Positions 52,172 to 63,458 of a DNA stretch of 64,000 nt are shown here, piece by piece. The notes below the pieces were generated by a model. It was not told the DNA's origin and searched no databases. It saw only the letters and a list, made by a program, of their open reading frames with translations. Origin of the DNA: Blastobasis lacticolella (taxonomy: Eukaryota; Arthropoda; Insecta; Lepidoptera; Blastobasidae); NCBI GenBank assembly GCA_905147135.1, contig LR990041.1, positions 12,337,907-12,401,906 of the forward strand, written 5' to 3'. The translations under genes and the position numbers were made by a program. The stretch's first letter is position 1. Every line of letters begins with the position of its first letter.

Positions 52172-55100
52172 CAAACTCAGATTTTGATTTTAAAAGGGCT
52201 GTGCCTGTCAAAACAGACAAAAAACATAACTCTTTTTTCAACTGACTAATTATTAAAAATATAGATTTATATGTACATACCTAATGGGCAAGACTCATTT
52301 TGGGTCGTTGCGTCAACATAGTAAGTAAGTAATCGTTTAAATACACCTATATGCTTTTATCCGTACCTGAATCTAGCACATTGTTGTTGTTACCTAGGCA
52401 TCTGCATTTTTATGAAGCCGTTAAAATTACAAAAAACCACCAGTATCGCGCGGAAAATTGCCCAGGGAGCATTATCCGAGTAATGTTGCGCACGGAAAAT
52501 TCGCTCCCGCTCGTTACGTGGGCACCTTTAGTGTGAAATTACATGCGATAAAACTCACTACGGATCCGCGGCAGAGACAGGCTCGGGCCTGAAATTTTAA
52601 TGTAACGCCCCGTTGAGTGTTTCCTAGAAAATCTGGCGAGCTTTGATTTCGGGTTTTATGCTGCTGCCGCCTCTGTACTTTGGTGTTCATTTGGCTGAAT
52701 TATTAAAAGCCTCTGCAATGCCGGAGCTGGCCTCTGGCCTGCCCGCCGGACCTGATTAATCGTCTCAACCGCAGAGTTAATGCCTTTACCGCTATGCTAC
52801 TATTTTCGTATTAGCTTTATTGATTTATCTAGCTGGGTAAACAGTTCGAGCTCGCCACTCCTTAGGTGTAGATAACTCTTAAAATTGTAACGAAGACAAG
52901 TTGATTAAGAGACTGGTTCATTAGCCAATTTGCATCCCTAGACGGTATATCATTTACTATTTATTGAAATGTTCATCAGGTTTCTATTGGTTTCTATTGG
53001 TTACCTATCTATTGGTTTTGTGTAAAATTACCAGGTTTTTTAAATTTTCGTGTTACAAATTGATCTAATCCAAGACATTGAAAACCAGCCCCATAATAGC
53101 CGCTTGCAGTTTTACAACCGACATGCAAATGGCTAATTTGAAAAATACATCTGCACAATTTTTTTGTTAACAATTCACTACGTGAGTTTCAGCACAGCAC
53201 AGTGATATATGGCGACAAAATTTCCCAAAGTGCGCTTGTTCGACACGCGGAATGGGGGTAGGTGCGACAGAATGGCAACTGTGAAGTCTCCACGACTAAA
53301 CTTGCTGGGCATTCATCTCAAACTTGGGCTGCCACCTGAGCGGCCCGCTGCGAGACACGTGACGGCTGCATCTGTCTTTTCCTACTGCTTTTAGTTTCCT
53401 GGTACCTGAAATGATGTTTCGGAATATGAGGGATACTGGTATGACGATGCTGTAAAGGCGATCCGCCAAAATTGACCCGTGCCCGGCGCTAAACAAATGA
53501 ATATCAGATTTATTAGTAGTAGAGTATTAGATTTATTAGTAGATTTTAGAGTAATAATATCTAATCAATATATTGTGAAGAGGCGCTATTGTGACATTCG
53601 GCGGATAACATGTTTTAGCCCGGACTAGGTGCTAGATGGAAAAATAGACTCTCTAAAGAAAATTTCTTCTATTTGTCGATGCGGAAAATGTCGTGGGCGG
53701 AAAAGCTAGTTATTTATATAATAATACATTTTTCATATTTTATTATTTACTATTTATTATTTTTTCTCACGACTTCATTTGCGTGGAGTTTTAGTAAGTT
53801 TCACATCTCCGTGAAAAACGAAATCGACGCTAACCACAAAATTTAGCAGTAACATAATTTTAAAATATTTTTACAATTGTTGCTCTAAAATCTACCTACA
53901 TTTATTTTGAGCCGGAACTGCCTTTTTTTACGAGACTTGGCGGACCCCTTTTAAGGTTATAAACTGCTGCGGTTATTATCACACAATTTAAAAGTATTTT
54001 CCGAGGTTCTTACTGCGTCACTAAATATTTTACTTCATAATCAGTTGACTGAAGCAAAGAAATGCAAGTGGATAAGTCCAGGCAAAGTTGCGGCGCGCAG
54101 CGAAGCCGATCAAGCTTTACGTCTACGAAAAGCTGATAAGCTAAGCCTTAGAAACTTAAAGCTGCTTGTTCGCTTTTCAGGGTAACTGGAGAAAATTTGT
54201 TTTGAGTTCTTTCATTGAGGAATTCTATCTTAGTATAAGTGAATAGAAGAGTTTGTAAGGGAAAGCCCGTACCTACATTTGTTGTACGACCAAACAAAGA
54301 AATGTTTTTTATTTCTAACTGGACGAGTAAAATGTCAAAGGAGCGAAAGACTTTGTCAGGAAAAAGCCAGTTTCATAGCTTTTTCAACGAGATCAAAAAG
54401 CAATCTTCCCTTCTTTTTAGAGAATCTGTGTTCGTTTTTAATTATAATCTCATATTCCTGACTATGTACTGTCCAGTTAATTAAATATCCAAATGACAAA
54501 CACCCTCTACTTGCGTAAGTTGGCTCTGTGATTCTAGCTCTATCAAGCGTTTGACTCAATAAAAGTTGGCACTGCTTATCTCTCCGTTCAAGCGAATATG
54601 TAGGCACTTATAGCTCCGTGCTCCCGGGGCAATAAATACTGCTGTCCACTCCACGTACAACGGTACCAATTATCGGAAACAAGAAATTAGACAGGTAGCT
54701 ATATCCCCGACGACGCGAACGCAAGCCAATGTCCAATCCAAGCAATTATCGCTGGAGCGATATTATATCGAATCGTATAATACCAGCGAGTAGACGGAAG
54801 GTAATTATGATATGGTAATTGGAGCGCGTGTGTTTGAAAGTTGGAAAGTGAATGCGTGATGTAGTTAGTGCATCGGCCATTTGCTTTGGAATTCATGTTT
54901 TGCCTTAGGTACCTTTAGATATAATCAACTAAGGAATCAATATAAACTTTAGATAACTACATTCCTCATAGAGTGTACAGAAACTAGGGTAGAAAATGTA
55001 GAAATATAAAGTTTATATAAAGTTTAGCCTTAGTTTATATAAGGCAAAACATTAATTATATTAAACAAAATGGCCACTCCCTTAAAAAGCGCGGACAAAT

Positions 55101-55839
55101 TCGTTACATATTTATAAACAATACGATGGGTATTTTGACCTACGACCCCTGTAAGAACGAACGAAATAACTCATTATATTCTAAAACACTTAATAATAGG
55201 TACCTACTTCAACAGCCCGAACTTTCCTTATTGAATATTTAACTCAAATTGAGTCACAAACTTTGGGAAGTTTGAAATTATAACCCTTCACAGTTTCAGA
55301 AAAAGTGCTCTGGAAAAACATTGTGTTTATATAAAAGCCTGTATAGTTGTCTCCCGTAGGGCCTTTCCAGCTCCGTGGGCCGGGATGTGGAGGCTGCCTG
55401 AGTTTGTTGCGAATTGCGGTGGAAAAGTGCGCGCGCAGACTCCACAGCAATGCAATTAGTGTCCCAATCAAGATCGTCCAGGATTAACCTGGAACCGCGT
55501 ACTCCCTCGGCGCCAACCGGCCGCCCGAATCTTTGATTATCCAACCGTTAGTTAGCAGCCAGATTTCCATTCGATGGTGTCCCGATTATTATAAACTCGA
55601 GCTTGGGGACTCGCTACATTGGTCGTGTTCGTGCTAATTTAGATAAGGTTCGATGTTTCTGTAATTGGGTAGCGAAACATGTACCTCGGGGAGTGACCAA
55701 TTTACGTAACTTGAACAATCACTGTGCGATGTGTTTAGTTTTTTGTTTTATAAAAAATATTACTTCTAATGCATTTATTCTTCTTTGTGATACCCTACTT
55801 TCGCTTCGCTATATTAATGTTGGAACGAGGACCCCTCCA
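52172..55839. other. TE-poor region, no gene recognised
   Basis: About 3.7 kb with little TE sequence. CpG-rich blocks lie at 52430-52810, 54600-54890 and 55350-55620, with AT-rich sequence between. Overlapping minus-strand frames at 55244-55544 lie in a CpG-rich block and show no domain. No splice-framed exon could be argued. Confidence 0.3.
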
Positions 55840-55990
55840 TGAACAGCCAGTCGGGCATTTTTGTACACCTAGCTGTTCATTAATGTATATAAAGTCATTC
55901 GTACATGGAGGCACTGGGGATCAAACTCGGTACCTCTCGCTCACAAGGCCTACCTGCTGTCACTTATGTCCTAAGGGCTTGCCCTTTACC
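55840..55990 (-). mobile_element. Possible tRNA-derived SINE
   Basis: The minus strand contains GGCCTTGTGAGCGAGAGGTA then CCGAGTTTGATCCCCAGTGC, a decayed B-box region, followed by a CGTACGAATGACTTTATATA-like body. The layout resembles SINE heads but the A box is not clear. Confidence 0.4.
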
Positions 55991-57036
55991 CCCAGGGTAT
56001 TTTTTAAGAAATAAATTTATTTTTAGTTCATGAATGCTTGATAAAACCATTTAACAATTGCACAGTACTGTAGTGCACAGGAATATAATTCCTAAGGTGG
56101 TCATGTACTTTTCCTCTTGCTATAATTAACTTAGGTACCTAAGTTACTTATTTCTAATACAATTGTTAAAGCTAAGTACGTAATCACACAACATCTAAAC
56201 ACTGTCATAACCAGTTTATTCGAATGAATGTACCTAAGCGATTAACCAGATTATTTTAATGTCACAACGCAACCGAAATGATTTATGTGTTCGTTGAATT
56301 CCAGGACATTAAGCAATGTCTACGACAATATAATCATATTTGGGGTCGCTTTGCGGATTTTTATTTACTTGTGTAAACCAAAAATGTATTCAATAACGCA
56401 TTTCTAGACATTTTATGCAGCGTAAGTGCTACTACTGGCTAGCGTATAAAATACCTATAGTATCGTATTTAACAAGTACGTAGTAGGTATAATTATTGAG
56501 ATCATAAGATACCTTACCTTACCTTAAATCATAAGATACCTAAAGAGCAAACATGCACATAACGAACATATTCTTTGCCAGTATAGAATCTTTTTGCTGA
56601 CGCGAATATCTTTTATAGTAAAAATATTACCTACTTTTAGTTTCTAAGTTAATTCATGATATAATATATGTGTACTTCGTCATATTTTGCTAGTGATTAT
56701 TTTAATATGTATAGAAAACCATTCTTTGTTAATTGAAGATCTGTAATTTCTCGCCTGAAACACAGGGTATCATATTATACTAGCTCAGGCAAAAAATATG
56801 TTTTATTTTTACCTTTTACGTATTTATTTACATCTAAAATTGAAATGTATTTAACAGGATTTAATAAACTTTTTATTTTTATTATTTATTGACTGTTGGT
56901 TTTATAGTGTAGTTAAGTAAAGTTATGCAACGAATTAGTTGACCACTTTGTACATTATCGTATATTTAAATAATTTTTTATAGTATTTATTTGTATTTCA
57001 TATTTTCATTTTCATCGCAGATTATCATATGGTCAT
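55991..57036. other. AT-rich stretch, no gene seen
   Basis: No recognised feature. TACCTTACCTTA-type short duplications occur near 56510-56540. Confidence 0.45.
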
Positions 57037-57265
57037 GTTTTCATCATCAAAGCCCAAAACAGTCCTCTGACGGTCTTAGGGCCTCTCCCATTATAAGGGA
57101 ATGCTCCCCAATAACCATTGCCATAATCTCCACGCTTGACACTTGGAGATCCCAGTTTTGTAAATATAAAAATGGATAGGTAACAATGCTGCTGCTCGAA
57201 AACATTAGTGGCCTTGTACGACACCCACAAGTGTAAGGGGTTGGTGCTATTCTACTCAGCAAAAT
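57037..57265 (-). mobile_element. Short RTE-derived element, copy 6
   Basis: The reverse complement reads AGCACCAACCCCTTACACTT, GTGGGTGTCGTACAAGGCCA, CTAATGTTTTCGAGCAGCAG, CCAAGTGTCAAGCGTGGAGA, TTATGGCAATGG and ends in a GCTTTGATGATG block. Both ends are present, with a small internal duplication near ATGGCAATGGTTATTGGG. Confidence 0.65.
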
Positions 57266-57484
57266 AAGCAGCTCTGACGCCTCGGCCCGACTGGTGTTCG
57301 GGTTTTCCCTACATACCCCCATTAATATGGATGCTAATGCATTATGTTTAAACTACCCACCTACGAAGCCTACCCGCTTTGGGCTTACTTCCCCTACATA
57401 TCATACGATAAAACGCCAATATGTTATATATATACTAACACATTGGCTGTGTGAATTTGCCCAAGATTGTTTATTTATTTATTT

Positions 57485-58240
57485 AATATAGCACTAGCTT
57501 TTGCCTACGACTTCTTTTCATTTCAAACGCTTTACCTATTTAACCCGTTCCCGAGGGAATTTGCAAAAACCCTTTCTAAGCCGTCTTCAAAATAATGAAA
57601 TCTTTATCAACACTTTAAATCCACTAAAGGGGTGGGGTAAGGTGCAGTTTTGTTAAGAAACTTGTCTTGTGTACAAATTTTCATACCCTATTTCATCCAA
57701 TGTAGGGGTGAATATCTAAAAATCCCTTCTTAGTAAGACACGTCCATGCAAAATTTAAAGCACCTGTATCCAACAGACTGTACGTTATTAGCAGTCAGTC
57801 AATACTATAAAATTCGACCCCCTATTTTACTCACCCTTAAAGGACGAACATCCAAACATTCTTCTTCAATACTCATTTACGTTATATTGAAACCTCCATG
57901 CAAAGTTTCAAGCTCCTATGTCTAGCGGTTTCGGCTGTACGATCTTAGCAATCAGTCAATATTAAACTCACTAAAATTAAAAGTTAACTTCATGTTTCAC
58001 CCCCCTATGGGATGAATTAATAAAAATCTTTAATAACTTACATTTTTTTTATTTATTTCGCTCAAAATTTGTACGAAGTTTCAAGTAAATCTCCCCGTTC
58101 ACCCTCTTAGGGGATGAATTTCCAAAAATGTTATATTGTACTTACATACGTCATACTATTTAAGGGATCTCCGCACAAAATTTAAACCTTCCAGGCCTAG
58201 TGGTTTCAACTGTGCATTGTCGTAAATATTAACCTAACAT
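57485..58240 (-). mobile_element. Helitron with internal tandem units
   Basis: The plus strand begins ACTAGCTTTTGCCTACGACT, the reverse complement of a Helitron 3' end (AGTCGTAGGCAAAAGCTAGT). About four degenerate units follow over 57704-58235. Each holds GGGGATGAATNTCNAAAAAT-like, CATGCAAAATTTAAAGC-like and TCCTATGTCTAGCGGTTTC-like words followed by GTACGATCTTAGCAGTCAGT-like words. No Rep/helicase coding, so non-autonomous. Confidence 0.65.
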
Positions 58241-58754
58241 TCCACCCGTGAGTCTCGAGTCTAGGCAGATAAGCTTGTAGCCTCGTTTCCAAGCAACCGG
58301 CTTCTTAGCTGCCGAGATTGTTAATAAAACTTATAAGTGGCCTCAGTAAATAACTCAGCTGCTGGCCTACAGAGTAATAGCTTGTTATCTAGACTTAATA
58401 TAAAGGTATCTAGTTCATCTTGTTAGTCTGTGGGGAGCTAGGCATTAAAAACGTAATTATTTGTTTATTTTTCAGGCCCAGGTCCAACCATGGATTGTTA
58501 TGAGCTTTTGATGATGTGATGATCAAATGTATGGTCATTCTCAAGCGTTTCACTATAGTGTAGATTTGTTGTAGGACTTCATCAAGTTTGTGAGACCTTA
58601 AATACCTTCGATTACTTCGTTTCAAATTTTGTCTTTCAGAGAGACTTTTACTGAGCATATCATGTTCCATAGCACGCTAAGCGACCTTGAACTGCTGGAA
58701 CAAGTCGTATCGTAAATGTCCTCGTCTCGTCACCATAGGTTGCACGCACTAGTT
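58241..58754. other. No gene seen
   Basis: No recognised feature; a minus-strand 86-codon ATG frame at 58410-58670 has no domain. Confidence 0.4.
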
Positions 58755-58810
58755 GCAAACTTTTGTTTTTAAGCATTACCATACGGTAATGCTTAAAAAC
58801 GAAAGTTTGC
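58755..58810. repeat. 26-bp near-perfect hairpin
   Basis: GCAAACTTTTGTTTTTAAGC then ATTACC at 58755-58780 is mirrored at 58785-58810 with one T/C difference (a G-U wobble as RNA) around a 4-nt loop ATAC. Could be a microMITE, a snapback duplication or, less likely, a small-RNA precursor; the loop is shorter than usual for a microRNA. Confidence 0.8.
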
Positions 58811-60639
58811 GTGACGTGAAGACTCGACAAAGTTTTCCGAATGCCGCTCAGCCCAGCTAAATCACCCTCTTTGCGTCTTTCTCAAATTTTCCCCTAAGTA
58901 ACTGTCTCAGGTACGTGTATTCAGAAAAAAATGTCAAGGTGGAGGCCATTTACGGCAGCAGGTCAGACGTTCCACCTAATGAAAAGCAGCCGCTGTCGCC
59001 CAGGACATCAGCAAATTAAGGGGACTGAATACGGTGCCGTCCTTTGAGTAACCTGTAAACACGCCTTTGGCTGTAGAACCCCAAGTTATAGTGCAAAGGA
59101 AATACTTCGATCATTCTACATATTCTTACACGAAAGTGGGAAAACGGCGAGGTAAAGATATTAGCGGAAGGTTTTAAATAGGTAGATTAGTTATTGTTAC
59201 TTGGCGGGTGGGTTGGAGCTTGGAGGGATGTGCGTCCGTTGTATCGGAATCCGCTCATACGAAGCAGACGAAGCGTTAATGTATACAAAATGGCATGAAA
59301 CGGTTGATGCAAAGATCCGATTGCAGTGGACGTGGTTTCATAGCAATCTCCGTGCGAGAGCTTTACTTTTAAAACATTGGGAAACACAACACAACATCAC
59401 ACAACAAACAATAAAACAACATAAGGAAACGCGTTGAATTTAGTATAGTCCTCTTAAGATCTCATCAACAACGCTCTCAACCTTAGCCAACCGAAAGTGC
59501 AAAAAAATTTTAATACGTTCAAAAATATTTGTCCTTAAAATATTATTCCTACCTTGATTTTTTCATCACCCGAAAACCGCTATCCACGAAGCTCTTTTTT
59601 TAAATTGGAAAATCAATAATAGTCACTAGGGGCTAGGTATGGACTATGTGGTCGGTAGTTAGTTTCTTTCTATAAAGTCAGTAGTTTATTTCTGGCACAG
59701 CAGCATTTGGAACGCTCGCTGTGTGAACTGGTTTGTCGTTTCTTTGCTTAGTGGTTTTTCTTAATTTACTGTCGTGGACAGTATTTGTGATTGAGTATTC
59801 TTTGACCCCTATTCGTGTATTCTATTAGTAACATTTCTTTATAGTCCTAAAACTATAGCCATAATCTTTCCGACCGAGGAACTGACTTTGAATTATTATT
59901 TGAGAGATCTGTACTTTCTTTGTGCCACTGCATGAACTCTTGCTTAGTTTTAGGATAATAATTTTTATTTTAAACGATGAACCCAAGTTTCATATCAACA
60001 ACCCGGTTAAAATTACTTGGTGGAATTTCATCACGAAGCTCCACAAACTCCGCCACGGTTTTCTTTTTTTAAACATTGTCGTGTCGGTTATTTTGGTGCC
60101 GCTCCATACAGTGTTATTGGCTTAGATCAAAACAATTTTTGTTTTCTATGGTTATTGTATAACGACTGATCGTAACTATCTAATATTCAATTTTTGTACC
60201 TCCAGCTAGTTACATTACTTATTAAAATAATATAAATGCCCACATAGTTATTAAAAGTACCCGTTACCGACAATATTTTGAACTGTACATAGATACAAAG
60301 AGCGCACTGAAAGTTCTGCGCTCCTGGCCGCTCATAAATGTTTGAATTTCAAATGTTATAATTTTTAAAACATACGAAACTCTTTTTTCTTTTATTTAAG
60401 AAAATGGCGCGTAATCGCTATTCAATTGTTTTTTATCATAAGTTGAAGTTCGTCAGAATTGCATAGCAAAAATGTAATTTAGGGCGTTGAAAAACATCAA
60501 AGATTTGACGACAGGATTGACACTTACTGGGCCAGAAAAGGCCGTGATAGCTCACCGTGGCATGAACGCCTTTAAAAGAGGCGGTTAGACTTTAAAATTA
60601 ATTGCTAATGTCATTTGTTAAAACTTGTAAGGGGTAAGT
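58811..60639. other. No gene recognised
   Basis: About 1.8 kb. 58900-59420 is GC-richer with a plus-strand 78-codon frame (59201-59437) of no known family. No TE recognised. Confidence 0.35.
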
Positions 60640-62617
60640 ACGAGTACAATGGTACAGCAGAAACGATTGGTCACATTCTGGGCTCCAAGTTGGGGCATGG
60701 AGACGACCGTGGTTTAGGCCATGCAGAGAGGCTCTGCATGGCCTACGTACGGCTCTGCGTACGAAACTTGGACCACTGCTCCTCTCAATCAGGACCCGAA
60801 TATTGCTGATGCAAAGCGGAAGTTAAATGCTGCCTCGAGGAACAGCAAGAGAGCGATCGCTAGAGCAAAATTCACCTTTGTTAGGAGGATTGGCGAGCGA
60901 CTCACAAGCTACCCCTCTGGCAGTCAGGCTTTCTGGTTGCTCGCCAAAGCTGCCGAAGGAAACTTTAGTCAGTCGTCCTTTCCACTACTGCGTTAACCTG
61001 ACGATATCCTGGCCCATAGTGCAATAGAGAGAGCCAATTTATTGGGTGCTCTCTTTGCCTCAAACTCGACCCTGAATGACGAAGGAGCCGACCCGCCCAC
61101 CATCCCGTGGTGCGGCAAATCAATTGTGGAAATATCCATTTCACAGCGAAAGGTACGGCGGGTTCTGCTCTCTCTAGACGTTCGAAAGTCGAGTGGCCCT
61201 GATGGTATTCCGGCGGTGGTGCTTAAAGTGTAGGCTCCCGCATTGTGTCCGGTACTAACGCGCCTCTTTGCGCTTTCATACTCCACCGGAATAGTCCCGT
61301 CTTCATGGAAGACTGCCCACGTGCACCCTGTGTCCAAAAAGGGCAACAGATCAGACCCATCGAATTACAGGCCTATCGCTATAACCTCCCTTCTCTCTAA
61401 GGTGATGGAGCAAGTAATAAACGCACAGCTCCTTAGTTACCTAGAAGAGCACGATCACTTGAGCGACCGTCAATATGGTTTTCGACATTGTCGTTCAACG
61501 GGTGATCTTCTAGTGTATCTTACACACCGTTGGGCTTTAGCTGTTGAGAGTCAAGGTGAGGCACTGGCTGTTGGCCTCGATATGGCGAAGGCTTTCGATC
61601 GGGTCTCGCATAGGGGTCTTCTTTTGAAGTTACCATCAAACGGGCTTATCGATCGATTGTGCAATTGGGTAACTAGCTTTTGTCCAGCAAATGCATGAAA
61701 GCCGTAGTTGATGGCTTTTGCTAAAATAGCTTGGACATTAACGCTCATGTCCCGCAAGGCTCGGTGCTGTCTCCAACTCTGTTCCTTCTACATGATGACA
61801 GTATTGGAGACGCATTTTATACGGGTCGTGCCAATATCCCTCGTGCCATAGTGGATAAAGTCGCGAAGTACTTGTGTCTAAAATGGAGAGTACTTTATGT
61901 AGAATCTCCGATTTGGGACGACTAAATCGAGTCCAATTCAACCTCACTAAGACACAAGTATGCGCGTTCACCGCCAAGGAAACTCCATTCGTTGTAGCTC
62001 CTCAGTTCCAGGACGCACCGCTTGCCATCTCTAAGAGCACACATATCGACTTCTCCTTTACAAGGCTCAAGTCAGACCCCATTTGGAGTATTGCTCTCAT
62101 CTATGGGCGGGAGCACAGGCATATAAGCTTGGTCCTTGTGACTCGATCCAAAAGTACGCTATGAGAATTGTCGATGATACCATGCTCACAAGTGGTATTG
62201 AGCCGCTGAGCCAGCGGAAGGATTTCGCCTCCCTTTGTGTGTTCTACCGCTTGTACAACGGTGTTTGTTCTGAAGAACTGTTTGACATGATGGCTACGTT
62301 CTATTATCGCACCGCTCGCCACCGACAGGGAGTTCATTCTCACACCTTGGAGCAAAATTGGTCGCGAAGTGTGCGGTTCCAAAGGAACTTTCTCCCACGC
62401 ACACTAAGGTTGTGGAATGAACTACTTGGAGAGGTTTTCTCTGGAGAGTACAACATGGAGTTCTTCAAGAAAGGGGTAAAAAGGTTTTTAAGGGGTCGGC
62501 AACGCGAGGGTGATGCCCCTGGTATTGCACCATAACGTCCATAGGCTGCGGTGACTGCTTACCATCAGGCAGGCCGTAAGCTTGTTTGCCACTTTGGTGG
62601 TACCAAAAAAGTATAAT
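60640..62617 (+). pseudogene. Jockey/CR1-group LINE polymerase, copy B
   Basis: Segments in order: ADAKRKLNAASRNSKRAIAR and YPSGSQAFWLLAKAAEGNFS (pre-RT region), RKSSGPDGIPAVVLKV, NYRPIAITSLLSKVMEQVIN, HLSDRQYGFRHCRSTGDLLV, EALAVGLDMAKAFDRVSHRG (motif A), then in another frame PQGSVLSPTLFLLHDDSIGD. The stretch holding IND...CYAD of the catalytic box has been deleted there. Then RLNRVQFNLTKTQVCAF, MEYCSHLWAGAQAYKL, LCVFYRLYNGVCSEELFDMM, LPRTLRLWNELLGEVFSGEY and the LINE 3' end up to about 62617. Stops at 60994 and 61231 and several frameshifts. No endonuclease. Same family as copy A. Confidence 0.88.
60715..60745. repeat. Perfect 14-bp hairpin inside LINE copy B
   Basis: TAGGCCATGCAGAG at 60715-60728 is exactly mirrored at 60732-60745 with a 3-nt loop. 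It is followed at once by CGTACG-GCTCTG-CGTACG. Looks like a snapback duplication within the element. Confidence 0.8.
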
Positions 62618-63325
62618 ACAAGGTAATAATTATTCAGATTAAGCGGTAAACGCAGTAATGCGAATCAAATGTTATTGACATAGTACGGCTTCATAACCGA
62701 GGGAGGATAGCGCCGATGTTATTCCACAGCCCGAGATTATTGGCTGAATATAAGTAGCGAGGGCAGTTTGTTTATTTTCTTTCTTACTGGAAAGGCTTCG
62801 GCTTATCGCCCGGGGGCAGGCGCGCACATACGACCGGACCACGGCCCTGGCCGGATCCCGGATAACTCATCGCCATTTGGGAATCGACCGCAGGTTTGTC
62901 CTGACGGGATGTTTAATTTGAAAAAAGATAAAGAAGAAAAACAAATAAGAAGAGAGATGAAGCTGTTGAGAAAAGTAAATTCGTAAATTTTATGAAAAGC
63001 AAATGTCTTATAATTAAACTTTTGCAATGGTAGTTAAATAATACTTTTTAGATAGATATATTTATAATATCCATATAAACCAGTACCACATCGATTTAAT
63101 ACTAACTTGATTTAAAAGTAATTTATATCAAAGGAATTATTACAAGCGGAACCTTTATATTGTTATTACATCAACAATTCTTACCTGTAAACAACAAATA
63201 AATTCATTCTATTTTATTCCAATTCTGTAAAAAGGGATCTGGAATACAACGCTATTAAGGAAAAGCCCACTCGCCAGAGCCTCGTCCGTGGACCACGATC
63301 AGGTGAAGTTGGCTTGGGTCCATGT
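62618..63325. other. No gene seen
   Basis: 62800-62900 is GC-rich (GGCCCTGGCCGGATCCCGG); the remainder is AT-rich. No TE recognised. Confidence 0.4.
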
Positions 63326-63458
63326 GAGGCGCTGTCCTAATTGCAACGTTTGTGCGACCATGGCCGGACGATGGACGTCGCCCGAGCAATAGGAGACCTC
63401 AAATCCGCCCGTCGCACGACCAGGTCATGCGACCGTTGCCAATTAGGATAGCGCCTGA
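63326..63458. mobile_element. 133-bp foldback MITE
   Basis: GAGGCGCTGTCCTAATTGCA at the left is matched by the reverse complement of the right end, TCAGGCGCTATCCTAATTGG. The pairing continues inward (CAACGTTTGTGCGACCATGG against CAACGGTCGCATGACC). Non-coding. Confidence 0.65.

Noticed and set aside
58755..58810. microRNA gene
   Set aside because: The 4-nt loop and perfectly paired ends do not fit a usual pre-miRNA; kept only as a hairpin.
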